Shown: in pieces, positions 1-5,159 of the stretch | Position numbering within the stretch: the stretch's first letter is position 1 | Layout: the number at the start of each line of letters is the position of its first letter | NCBI GenBank assembly: GCA_003483125.1 | Contig: DMWU01000232.1 | Location: 1-5,159, forward strand | Reading direction: 5' to 3' | Length of the DNA: 5,159 nucleotides | DNA from: Erythrobacter sp. | GTDB taxonomy: Bacteria; Pseudomonadota; Alphaproteobacteria; Sphingomonadales; Sphingomonadaceae | Translations under genes and position numbers: made by a program | Notes under the pieces: model-generated | Told to the model about the DNA's origin: nothing | The model's input: the letters and a program-made list of their open reading frames with translations, nothing else | Database searches by the model: none

Positions 1-135
1 TTGCCCAATGCCGATCCCGGTTCGGTTCTGGATGCGATGGCGGCAGAACCTATCCTGATCAATCGTCCGCTGGTTGAGACGGACAAAGGTGTCAGGCTGT
101 GTCGACCACAAGATACGGTTCACGAAATACTTTGA
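1..135 (+). CDS. arsC: Arsenate reductase (glutaredoxin type), C-terminal end
   Basis: The open frame enters from the left edge and stops at TGA 133-135, leaving 44 residues. The segment PILINRPLVETDKGVRLCRP, followed by a short tail ending in HEIL, matches the C-terminal part of the ArsC/Spx/YffB thioredoxin-fold family. E. coli ArsC has PILINRPIVVT followed by RLCRP. The conserved Arg of NRPLV is one of the arsenate-binding arginines in that family. The N-terminal catalytic Cys lies outside the window, so arsenate reductase cannot be fully separated from YffB-like relatives, although RLCRP favours true ArsC. The enzyme reduces arsenate to arsenite in the cytoplasm with glutathione/glutaredoxin. 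The frame ends soon after the RLCRP motif, so it lacks the longer tail of E. coli ArsC, as in many short alphaproteobacterial forms. No terminator is visible in the 13 bp before the convergent transporter gene. Confidence 0.85.
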   Translation: MPNADPGSVLDAMAAEPILINRPLVETDKGVRLCRPQDTVHEIL

Positions 136-148
136 TTACGGGAAATAG

Positions 149-1528
149 CTAGCGGCGTTCGCGCACAAGAACCTCGTCACGATCAAGCCGTCGCCAGCCC
201 AACACGAATACGATGGCGCACAGTGAGGCGAGGGTTGTAAAGCCGATGGCCTCGTGGTGCCCATAGAGCCAAACACCCAGAGCCGGCGCGAATATGTAGC
301 ACGCGCCATTGATCGAAGCGACGATCCCACCGATCTGGCCCTGCTCTATCTTCGTCACAGCCAAGGAGGCACCGGCGGTGAAACCGGGGCGATAAAGGCC
401 AAACCCCAAGGATGCCGTGGCGAAACCTAACGCGATCGTGTGCAGGTCGTAGGCGACCGAGAACATCACAATCCCAACCACTGCTAGTGCCATGCCCCAC
501 ATGGTCGAAGCACGCGGCCCCAGTTTGAGCATGGGGATCAGGCCCCATTGCGCAAGCAGGGTGGCGATCGCCCCGCACATTAACACCAAGCCGATCGGGC
601 CGGTGCCCGCGCCCGGGTCAATTCTCAGACCCAATCGGTCCAATATGAAGAAGCCGATAATGCCGAGCATTGCAGCCTGGGCGTGGCCACCCAATAGACC
701 GGCAACAAGCCACGGGCGTATGCGCTTGTCGCGCCATGAAAGATCGGGAATGTCGATGGGCTCGGCGGAGGCTGTATCGGCGCCACTACCATCATCAGAA
801 TTATTCTCATCCTCGTTCATGCGTGAATTTGCGCTGGCGCTGAATGGAGCAGCAACCACGTCGCCGCGCGCCGCGAATGTCGGGTTGTCGTCTGGCAAAC
901 GAAACCTCAGCGCAACCAGGACGATCACTGCAATCAGAGCGAAAGCGAAGAAGGGGCCGGGCAGACCAGTTTGTGGGAAGATCAGCAACGGGGCCAGTGC
1001 CGGGCCAATCACGGTGCCCAGGCCGAAGCTTGAAGCGATGAGCGCCAGCGCCTGAGTTCGCTCTGAACGCGCAGTACGACTGGCGACATAGGCCTGAACC
1101 GCTGGCGGCGCAGCAGAGCCGAACCCGCCATATAGGCTTCGCGCCGCAGCAAAGAATATCAGTGTAATCCCTGCAGAAAGGAAACCGGCCAAGCCAAAGA
1201 TCAGCACCATCCCGCACAGCACCATCGAAGCGATAAAGCCGATCAATCCCACCGCCATCATCGATTTGCGACCACGCCTGTCTGAACGCCGCGCCCATAT
1301 CGGTGCGCACATCACCCACAGCAAAGCAGACCAAGTGTATGCCAGGCTGATCCAGAAATCCTCGACCCCTAGCTCCGTCCCGATGGAGGGCATCACGGAT
1401 TGCATTGCTGTATTGCCGGCCGCTGTGACCAGCATCACAGCGAAGAGCAGCGTCATGCGTCCTCGCGGGACCGTCTGCCGTGGGCTGGGAGATTTCGGTG
1501 CCAGTTCGTGTTGTTCTGTGTCAGCCAT
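149..1528 (-). CDS. MFS transporter, drug-efflux (DHA1-like) type
   Basis: This 459-residue protein has about twelve hydrophobic segments, the usual size for a 12-helix major facilitator. The loop between helices 2 and 3 carries the MFS motif A core S-D-R-R-G-R-K (residues 82-88). Around residues 168-180 there is a motif C-like stretch, GLGTVIGPALAP, typical of proton-coupled antiporters in helix 5. A long polar Asn/Asp/Ser-rich linker at about residues 233-262 separates the two six-helix halves and should be cytoplasmic. The N-terminal 24 residues are polar. The substrate cannot be read from sequence. Although it abuts arsC, it is convergent with it, and I see nothing that marks it as an arsenic pump such as ArsJ. 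The start ATG (1526-1528) has only a weak upstream purine run (TTTGGG). Met25, just before the first helix, is a possible alternative start, but the polar leader is plausible. Confidence 0.88.
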   Translation of the reverse strand: MADTEQHELAPKSPSPRQTVPRGRMTLLFAVMLVTAAGNTAMQSVMPSIGTELGVEDFWISLAYTWSALLWVMCAPIWARRSDRRGRKSMMAVGLIGFIASMVLCGMVLIFGLAGFLSAGITLIFFAAARSLYGGFGSAAPPAVQAYVASRTARSERTQALALIASSFGLGTVIGPALAPLLIFPQTGLPGPFFAFALIAVIVLVALRFRLPDDNPTFAARGDVVAAPFSASANSRMNEDENNSDDGSGADTASAEPIDIPDLSWRDKRIRPWLVAGLLGGHAQAAMLGIIGFFILDRLGLRIDPGAGTGPIGLVLMCGAIATLLAQWGLIPMLKLGPRASTMWGMALAVVGIVMFSVAYDLHTIALGFATASLGFGLYRPGFTAGASLAVTKIEQGQIGGIVASINGACYIFAPALGVWLYGHHEAIGFTTLASLCAIVFVLGWRRLDRDEVLVRERR

Positions 1529-1585
1529 CCCAAATATGCGCTAGGCTACCGAAGACCGGCTTGCAATGGCTGCGCTAATCTGCGA

Positions 1586-1619
1586 CTTGCCCCCGCTGAC
1601 GGGGCGGGCAGGTTGCCCG
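1586..1619 (+). promoter_or_regulatory. Tandem hairpins with an alternative pairing, 5' leader of methyltransferase
   Basis: Two perfect inverted repeats lie back to back. The first is CCCCG-CTGA-CGGGG (1591-1604). The second is CGGGCA-GGT-TGCCCG (1605-1619). TTGCCC occurs twice (1587-1592 and 1613-1618), and both copies can pair with the single GGGCA at 1606-1610. The second hairpin and a larger 5' hairpin (1586-1592 with 1606-1612) are therefore mutually exclusive. The second hairpin ends 6 nt before the Shine-Dalgarno purines. No U-tract follows, so this is not an intrinsic terminator. A regulatory role is inference; chance structure in GC-rich DNA is possible. Confidence 0.35.
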
Positions 1620-1625
1620 ATATGC

Positions 1626-1632
1626 AGGAAAG
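1626..1632 (+). promoter_or_regulatory. Ribosome binding site of the methyltransferase ORF
   Basis: AGGAAAG lies just upstream of ATG 1636; the AGGA core is 6 nt from the start codon. It supports this start rather than ATG 1622, which is in another frame. Confidence 0.6.
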
Positions 1633-1635
1633 TCC

Positions 1636-2259
1636 ATGGTTTCCAATAATTTGGCTGTCTCCTCTGGGCGTCGTATTCGTGCGGCCATCGGGCGCTATGT
1701 AGCCCAATGCGGCGTCTTTTTCCGGGACTTTCTTGAGCATCCGCGCATGGTTGGATCGATCATCCCATCATCGCGCTTTAACGTTCGCCGGATGCTGGCG
1801 CCTGTAAACTGGCGTCAGTGTCGGCTGTTTGTGGAATACGGGCAAGGGATCGGGACGTTTTGTCGTCCGGTACTAGAAAGGATAAGCGGCGATGCCACGT
1901 TGATCGTGATCGACACCAATCCTCTCTATATCGAATACCTCAATAAATCGATCCGCGACCAGCGGTTCCATGCCGTGCTTGGCTCTGCCGAAAATGACGA
2001 ATAGATAATTCGTCAGCATGGTTTCGAGCAGGCCGACTATATTCTTTCTGGCCTGCCATTTTCCACGCTGCCTACCGGTGTTGCCCCAGCGATCATGGCC
2101 GCGACCCATCGCGCGCTGCGCAAAGATGGCGCCTTTATGGCATATCAATTCACTGCAGCCGTACGCGATGGAATGCGCAGCCACTTCGCCCGCATCGATA
2201 GCGATTTCGAATGGCTTAATATCCTGCCATGCAAATTGTTCTGGGGCTGGAAGGATTAA
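1636..2259 (+). pseudogene. PmtA-like phospholipid N-methyltransferase, interrupted by in-frame TAG
   Basis: Reading 1636-2259 in one frame gives a class I SAM-dependent methyltransferase of about 207 codons, of the bacterial phospholipid N-methyltransferase (PmtA-like) type. These enzymes methylate phosphatidylethanolamine toward phosphatidylcholine. Visible parts are an N-terminal helix with FLEHPRMVGSIIPSS (residues 32-46), motif I as EYGQGIGTF (67-75), an acidic residue at the end of strand 2 in IVIDTN (90-95), and after the break the motif IV region YILSGLPFSTLP (135-146). The tail ends in FWGWKD. TAG at 2002-2004 replaces codon 123, but the same frame continues with family-like sequence to TAA 2257-2259. 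One nonsense change from Glu, Gln or Lys would explain this. Motif I also has Gln70 where the family normally has Pro (EYGPG). No in-frame ATG follows the stop until about codon 156, past motif IV, so reinitiation could not give a useful enzyme. If TAG terminates, a 122-residue inactive fragment results. Sequencing error is the main alternative. Confidence 0.8.
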
Positions 2260-2261
2260 AT

Positions 2262-2296
2262 CGCGACCAGCAGCCTGTGCCTATTCAACGGTCGCG
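2262..2296. repeat. 7-bp inverted repeat with 21-nt loop at convergent gene ends
   Basis: CGCGACC (2262-2268) and GGTCGCG (2290-2296) are perfect inverted copies. They lie between the methyltransferase stop and the end of the minus-strand membrane protein gene, overlapping its last codons. The loop is long and no T-run follows, so it is at best a weak or Rho-assisted 3' end structure. Confidence 0.25.
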
Positions 2297-3114
2297 CTGA
2301 CGGAACCGGCCGAGTCTCCGGCCAGTTGCTGATACATTGCAACAACCACACCCGATATTATCACCGCGACCAGCGCGCCAATAACGCCATTCACTATTCC
2401 CAGGATAAGTGCGGCCAGAACCGTAGATTCCACTGCAGCGCCGACCAATCCGAAAACACCCAAAGCCAGAAAGGTAATCACCAGATAGACTACGCCCAGA
2501 AGCATCCAGAAGCTGAAAATCTGCCACTTATTCGCGCTTGTCAGCTGCCATGACCGCAACAGGGCGGTGAAGGGATTAAGCTGATCCTCCAGCATAACCA
2601 CGGGCATGGTTAGGCACAGCCTGGTCATCAGAATCAGCATCACACCCAGGATCAGTACCATGGTCAGAAACGTAAGAGCGCCAGGGCCAACAATGAGCGC
2701 GAGCAGGCTGATGAATAGGATTAGGACAAAAGTGATTATAAAACAGCCCAAAGCGAACAGGATTAGTGTGCCAAATAGCGTAGGCGTGGAGCGGACCCCC
2801 TGTGCTATTGCCTGTCCGACAGTTGGCCTGCGTTTCCCGATCAGCCCAACCATTGCAAGGTAGCCGACAAATTGGAAGGCCATGATTGCAAGACCCCATC
2901 CGATCAGCGGGCTAAGCACCTCTTGTATCTGCGCAGCCAGAATTTCTGGATCCGCAGTCGGGTCCATCAATAATGCGAAATCGGGGAATACCAGGTAGAT
3001 TACCAGCGAAGGCAGAAAGAGGAAAACCCCGGCAATTACAGCAAGAAGCTGGAAGTTCGCACTGATAAGCGTGGTTGCACGCTGCCAGGCTGCACCCATA
3101 TCGAATTCCATCAT
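2281..3114 (-). CDS. Multi-pass membrane protein, GPDPase membrane-domain / YciC-like
   Basis: This 277-residue, very hydrophobic protein has roughly six membrane segments (about 22-43, 70-92, 112-143, 146-168, 198-224 and 231-262). A short soluble loop (about 50-66) follows the first segment. The stretch from Arg165 through PVVMLED (171-177) to ALLRSWQLT (184-192) fits the pattern R...P..v.E......AL..Sw.Lt. That pattern is seen in the membrane domain attached to some glycerophosphodiester phosphodiesterases and in stand-alone YciC-like proteins. No phosphodiesterase catalytic domain is present, so enzymatic activity is not implied; a role in envelope or lipid handling is only a guess. Two start codons are adjacent: ATG 3112-3114 and ATG 3109-3111. 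The Shine-Dalgarno AGGGAG (3118-3123) is 3 nt from the first and 6 nt from the second, so the second may be preferred. The gene is divergent from lipB. Confidence 0.75.
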   Translation of the reverse strand: MMEFDMGAAWQRATTLISANFQLLAVIAGVFLFLPSLVIYLVFPDFALLMDPTADPEILAAQIQEVLSPLIGWGLAIMAFQFVGYLAMVGLIGKRRPTVGQAIAQGVRSTPTLFGTLILFALGCFIITFVLILFISLLALIVGPGALTFLTMVLILGVMLILMTRLCLTMPVVMLEDQLNPFTALLRSWQLTSANKWQIFSFWMLLGVVYLVITFLALGVFGLVGAAVESTVLAALILGIVNGVIGALVAVIISGVVVAMYQQLAGDSAGSVSATVE

Positions 3115-3117
3115 TTT

Positions 3118-3128
3118 CTCCCTAAGGG
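3118..3128. promoter_or_regulatory. Shine-Dalgarno of membrane protein gene within a CCCTAAGGG palindrome
   Basis: Minus-strand AGGGAG (3118-3123) serves the membrane-protein start. The same bases form the near-perfect palindrome CCCT-A-AGGG (3120-3128). On the plus strand its AGGG lies 4 nt before GTG 3133, an alternative far-upstream start for lipB. The site is convincing for the minus gene and doubtful for the plus gene. Confidence 0.5.
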
Positions 3129-3186
3129 CTTCGTGCTCGCGGTTTTACCCTTGATAAGCGCCTCGATTGCCCCCACGCAAATGATT

Positions 3187-3873
3187 ATGACCATTTCGGC
3201 CACAGATTTACTTCGATCAGACGATATCGAATGGCGCCGCGAGACATCGCAGGTGCCATATCGCGATGCGTTGGCTGAAATGGAGGCTCGCAACGCCGCG
3301 ATTTCGGCTGGCGAGGCGAAGGAACTGGTCTGGTTGCTTGAGCATCCACCAGTTTACACGGCCGGGACGAGCGCCGCGAGTGAAGAGCTGCTTGACCCAC
3401 GTTTTGAGGTGATCGAGGCAGGGCGGGGTGGACGCTATACATATCACGGGCCCGGACAAAGGGTTGGCTATGTAATCCTTGACCTGACCAAGCTTGGGCG
3501 CGATGTACGCTGCTTCGTTCACAAGCTGGAAGACTGGGTGATCGCGACCCTAGCTGGCTTTGGCATTGAGAGCTGGAGTGTAGACGGCCGCGTGGGAATC
3601 TGGACACGCGATATTGATGGTCGAGAGGCCAAGATCGGCGCGATTGGCGTGCGCGTGCGGCGCTGGGTTACGATGCATGGATTTTCGGTAAATCTTGATC
3701 CCGATCTCTCGCATTTCGCGGGCATAGTCCCATGCGGGATCGAAGAATTCGGTGTCACCAGCCTCAAGCGTCTGGGCCTCGACATTTCGCCGCAGGAATG
3801 GGACGAGGCATTGATTGCAAAATCAGATGAGTTCCTGGCCGGATTGGCCAAGGCAAAGGGATGCGACGCATGA
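3187..3873 (+). CDS. lipB: Octanoyl-[ACP]:protein octanoyltransferase (lipoate biosynthesis)
   Basis: LipB moves the octanoyl group from acyl carrier protein to lipoyl domains of 2-oxoacid dehydrogenases and the glycine cleavage H protein in the cytoplasm; LipA then inserts sulfur. From ATG 3187 the protein is 228 residues, within the family's usual 210-240. Conserved pieces are [13 protein letters not shown] (50-62), [12 protein letters not shown] (80-91), the catalytic lysine in [12 protein letters not shown] (Lys149), [12 protein letters not shown] (163-174), and the active-site cysteine in VPCGIEEFG (Cys183), equivalent to E. coli Cys169. Start choice is uncertain. GTG 3133 has an AGGG 4 nt upstream but adds an 18-residue hydrophobic leader not typical of LipB. 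ATG 3181 and ATG 3187 fit the family length, though neither has a clear Shine-Dalgarno. I prefer 3187 by family comparison. The stop overlaps the start of the next gene by ATGA. Confidence 0.93.
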   Translation: MTISATDLLRSDDIEWRRETSQVPYRDALAEMEARNAAISAGEAKELVWLLEHPPVYTAGTSAASEELLDPRFEVIEAGRGGRYTYHGPGQRVGYVILDLTKLGRDVRCFVHKLEDWVIATLAGFGIESWSVDGRVGIWTRDIDGREAKIGAIGVRVRRWVTMHGFSVNLDPDLSHFAGIVPCGIEEFGVTSLKRLGLDISPQEWDEALIAKSDEFLAGLAKAKGCDA

Positions 3874-4196
3874 AGAGGCTGGTTTTATTGTTTTTGGGCT
3901 CGGTAATTCTAGCCGGCTGCAACGCCGACCAATCTGAAACACGCGACAATTCTGGCCAACGTGTCGCTGAAGGCGAAGTATTGGGCGGTTCAATCAGCGA
4001 TGAGATGATACCTATCGAGAAACTGCGCTCTCAATCACGCAGTTTGCGCGCTGCGCCAGAGCCCAATCAGGAAGAGCAAGATGTCGGGGATTTATTTGAT
4101 GCAGTCGTGGCGGGTGAGGATGCAGCGCCGCAACCAGATGCCCCGCCTGCGCCATCGGAGCCCGCGACACCTCCGGCTGTCGAACCTGCGCAATAG
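3870..4196 (+). CDS. Small predicted lipoprotein, function unknown
   Basis: This protein of 108 residues has a classic lipoprotein signal: MKR, a hydrophobic core, then lipobox LAGC with the lipidated Cys at residue 17. Asn follows the Cys rather than Asp, so outer-membrane sorting is expected. The mature part begins with a polar stretch, then [18 protein letters not shown] (about 35-52), which looks like a conserved short motif. It ends in an acidic Pro/Ala-rich tail (about 85-108) that is probably disordered. ATG 3870 overlaps the lipB TGA (ATGA), indicating translational coupling, and AAAGGG (3855-3860) lies 9 nt upstream. ATG 3861 is possible but would add MRR before the signal peptide. 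I do not recognise a family with known function. Cotranscription with lipB is likely from the overlap, but a functional link is not shown. Confidence 0.75.
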   Translation: MKRLVLLFLGSVILAGCNADQSETRDNSGQRVAEGEVLGGSISDEMIPIEKLRSQSRSLRAAPEPNQEEQDVGDLFDAVVAGEDAAPQPDAPPAPSEPATPPAVEPAQ

Positions 4197-4199
4197 CGT

Positions 4200-4415
4200 C
4201 TAACCGAGCCGCGTCTCGCGCTGTTTTGGCGCAGATTCAAGCAATTGGCGCGCCCGATCCAGCTCCGCCGGATCAAGCTTGTCACCTCCAAATTCCACCG
4301 GATCGCGATAGGATTGGTCGGCAAATCGCGCCTCGACATTGCGCGCGACGAGATTCGCACCCAGCGTGCGAAATGCCGCCCTTCCAACACCTGTTTGCGA
4401 TGGGTGGTTAGTCAT
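4200..4415 (-). CDS. Small ORF of unknown function (71 aa)
   Basis: The predicted protein is soluble and mildly basic overall. It has an N-terminal part rich in Gly/Ala/Arg and a C-terminal half, FADQSYRDPVEFGG followed by LDPAELDRARQLLES (about residues 47-61), predicted to form a charged amphipathic helix. Its ATG (4413-4415) overlaps the stop of the upstream CitE-like fragment as ATGA, and its stop is 3 nt from the convergent lipoprotein stop. The residue pattern is protein-like and the frame fills the space exactly, which argues for a real gene, but I cannot assign a family. It could instead be a remnant of whatever followed the CitE-like N-terminus before degeneration. No transmembrane segment or signal peptide is seen. 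Confidence 0.5.
   Translation of the reverse strand: MTNHPSQTGVGRAAFRTLGANLVARNVEARFADQSYRDPVEFGGDKLDPAELDRARQLLESAPKQRETRLG
4210..4227 (+). terminator. Possible weak terminator after lipB-lipoprotein
   Basis: CGCG-TCT-CGCG (4210-4220) forms a 4-bp GC stem and is followed shortly by CTGTTTT. It lies 14 nt past the lipoprotein stop, in the right place for a 3' end of the lipB unit, but the stem is short and the T-run brief. It lies inside the last codons of the opposing 71-codon ORF. Confidence 0.25.
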
Positions 4416-4558
4416 TCATAGGCTGCCTCGCGCGCTTCGTCGCGGCGATTGATCCCCATTTCGAGGTCGAGGTCGAGCACCACCGCATCCGCACCAGATC
4501 CCGCAGCCACTTCCAGTTCTTCGGCTCCATTGGCAGGAACCACCAGCAAAGAACGCAT
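4412..4558 (-). pseudogene. CitE/HpcH-like (CoA-ester lyase/aldolase) N-terminal fragment
   Basis: These 48 codons read MRSLLVVPANGAEELEV, then SGADAVVLDLDLE (22-34), then RRDEAREAAYE and TGA. The order RSLLxVP, then a SGADAxxLDLED-like strand, then an AR-containing helix is the first beta-alpha-beta of the HpcH/HpaI-CitE TIM-barrel family (citrate lyase beta, malyl-CoA lyase relatives). Full members are about 270-300 residues, so nearly the whole barrel and the downstream catalytic and metal ligands are missing. The start is well supported by GGGAGG 7 nt upstream; an in-frame ATG at 4573 overlaps that site and is less likely. It follows the ene-reductase by 42 bp on the same strand. The family motif LDLED is distorted to LDLDLE by a hexanucleotide repeat. 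It is probably a gene remnant, but the strong RBS leaves open an expressed micro-protein. Confidence 0.5.
4461..4477. repeat. Short hexanucleotide tandem repeat (TCGAGG x2.8)
   Basis: TCGAGG-TCGAGG-TCGAG encodes the LDLDLE of the CitE-like fragment on the minus strand. Removing one 6-bp unit would restore an LDLE motif as in the family, so a slipped-strand duplication is likely. Confidence 0.6.
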
Positions 4559-4565
4559 CGCAATG

Positions 4566-4571
4566 CCTCCC
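4566..4571 (-). promoter_or_regulatory. Strong Shine-Dalgarno GGGAGG of the CitE-like fragment
   Basis: Minus-strand GGGAGG followed by 7 nt (CATTGCG) and ATG 4558. It is the best ribosome binding site in the window, and it decides the start at 4558 over the in-frame ATG at 4573. Confidence 0.65.
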
Positions 4572-4600
4572 ATCCAAGTCCAAGGGATGGGCCGGCTAGC

Positions 4601-5159
4601 TCAGCCCTCCTTGGCCAGTGTGGGATAGTCGATATATCCAGCCTCGCCTGGGAAGTACCAACTCTTCGGCACATCCTTGTTCGGTGCCCACTCTGCGCCC
4701 ACCCGAATGCGTTCAGGCAAATCGGGATTCGAGATGAATGGCCGCCCGAAGCTGACAGCATCGCACTCACCGGCTTCTATTTCCTTAACGGCCGTGGCAG
4801 CGTCATAATCGCTATTAAGAACCAGTGGTCCGGAATAGATTGAGCGGATCAGCGGGCCCTGCTTGGGCACGTCAGTCGCGCCAAAGGTGCCGTCCGCCCC
4901 CGGCTGGCGTAGTTCGACAAAGCCGAGCTGCAAATCCTCGGTTACCTTCGCCGCAGCCCCAAAAGTTGTCGCGGGATCGCTATCGTCGCAGCCTTGCGTC
5001 TCACCATTTGGCGACAGGCGCACGCTCACGCGATCATTGCCCCAAACAGAAATCAATGCTTCGAGGATTTCGCGCAGGAAGCGGACGCGGTTTTCGGCCG
5101 GGCCGCCATATTCGTCATCGCGCAGATTGGTGCTGTCGCGTAGGAACTGGTCGACCAGA
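4601..5159 (-). CDS. Old yellow enzyme family NADH:flavin oxidoreductase, C-terminal half
   Basis: The frame enters from the right edge, so the true start is outside the window, and ends at TGA 4601-4603, giving 185 residues. The family is about 350-370 residues, so this is the C-terminal half of the FMN TIM barrel. It opens with DQFLRDSTNLRDDEYGG (3-19) and ENR (22-24), the signature loop of OYE/NemA-type ene-reductases. Next come VSVRLSPNG (44-52) with an FMN-contacting Arg, a late-barrel strand PLVLNSDYD (111-119), and DAVSFGRPFISNPDLPER (133-150), which binds the FMN phosphate. It ends with YIDYPTL. These enzymes reduce activated C=C bonds or nitro groups with NAD(P)H in the cytoplasm. 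The LNSDYD segment replaces the more common GG(Y/F)D/T glycine pair near the phosphate, a modest variation. The CitE-like fragment lies 42 bp downstream on the same strand. Confidence 0.92.
   Translation of the reverse strand, partial: LVDQFLRDSTNLRDDEYGGPAENRVRFLREILEALISVWGNDRVSVRLSPNGETQGCDDSDPATTFGAAAKVTEDLQLGFVELRQPGADGTFGATDVPKQGPLIRSIYSGPLVLNSDYDAATAVKEIEAGECDAVSFGRPFISNPDLPERIRVGAEWAPNKDVPKSWYFPGEAGYIDYPTLAKEG

Larger units (their letters stand above)
1529..1635. other. Divergent intergenic region (MFS / methyltransferase)
   Basis: This stretch of about 107 bp separates the MFS start (minus) from the methyltransferase start (plus), so it should hold promoters for both. A palindromic TTGCAA at 1561-1566 could serve as a -35-like hexamer in either direction, but no good -10 lies at 16-18 bp on either strand. 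I therefore do not call a promoter. The right half is GC-rich and holds two adjacent hairpins, listed separately. Confidence 0.5.

Noticed and set aside
136..148. Terminator between arsC and the MFS gene
   Set aside because: Only 13 bp lie between the stops, and no stem or T-run is present.
492..1055. Long plus-strand open frame opposite the MFS gene (187 codons)
   Set aside because: It lies entirely within the transporter on the other strand, with no RBS and no recognisable domain; its composition is that of an antisense shadow.
807..1334. Minus-strand 175-codon frame inside the MFS gene
   Set aside because: Alternate frame of the clear 12-helix transporter; rich in Cys, Arg and Trp, typical of an out-of-frame translation.
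1..1528. arsC plus MFS as an arsenic-resistance operon
   Set aside because: The genes are convergent, and the transporter lacks any visible mark of an arsenic-specific pump; no arsR, arsB/acr3 or arsH is in view.
1546..1740. Minus-strand 64-codon frame crossing the intergenic region and methyltransferase start
   Set aside because: It covers the hairpins and the methyltransferase 5' end, and shows no RBS or domain.
2002..2004. Amber codon as a pyrrolysine or programmed read-through site
   Set aside because: Pyrrolysine use is essentially unknown in this bacterial group, and no PYLIS-like structure is evident; a nonsense mutation is simpler.
2018..2332. Plus-strand frame starting after the amber codon, as a possible separate gene
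   Set aside because: It is shifted relative to the methyltransferase frame, which itself continues with family-like sequence; this frame has no motif.
4200..4415. The NHPSQ in the 71-codon ORF as the C-terminal IHPSQ motif of CitE, making both ORFs one gene with an internal deletion
   Set aside because: The spacing to the following helix (about 40 residues instead of about a dozen) does not fit, and the motif sits at the very N-terminus; the similarity is too short to trust.
4408..4770. Minus-strand 120-codon frame overlapping the ene-reductase and CitE-like fragment
   Set aside because: It is out of frame with both better-supported reading frames and rich in Trp/Arg/Cys.

Overview
The window looks like a chromosomal stretch of an alphaproteobacterium, most likely Sphingomonadales/Erythrobacteraceae. 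That placement is inferred from moderately high GC, the style of the LipB, lipoprotein and old-yellow-enzyme proteins, and tight gene packing. It is not based on a phylogenetic marker. No tRNA, rRNA, CRISPR array, insertion sequence or prophage gene was seen.

Layout from left to right: the last 44 codons of a glutaredoxin-type arsenate reductase (arsC, +); a 459-residue MFS drug-efflux-type transporter (-) that converges on arsC with 13 bp between the stops; a ~107-bp divergent intergenic region holding two back-to-back GC-rich hairpins; a phospholipid N-methyltransferase-like (PmtA-like) SAM methyltransferase (+) interrupted by an in-frame amber codon at codon 123; a 277-residue multi-pass membrane protein (-) of the glycerophosphodiester phosphodiesterase membrane-domain/YciC type; lipB, octanoyl-ACP:protein octanoyltransferase (+); a small lipoprotein (+) whose likely start overlaps the lipB stop as ATGA; then a minus-strand block entering from the right edge. 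That block consists of the C-terminal half of an old yellow enzyme (FMN ene-reductase), a 48-codon CitE/HpcH-like N-terminal fragment with a strong ribosome binding site, and a 71-codon unknown ORF that begins at an ATGA overlap with the fragment.

The genes do not form one obvious pathway. Two small co-directional units are visible: lipB-lipoprotein on plus, and OYE-CitE fragment-71-codon ORF on minus. The rest are single genes in alternating orientation. I see no convincing new multi-gene system. The points that deserve a second look are the two broken or degenerate genes (the amber-interrupted methyltransferase, and the CitE-like remnant carrying a hexanucleotide duplication), the mutually exclusive hairpins upstream of the methyltransferase, and the unassigned small ORF and lipoprotein.
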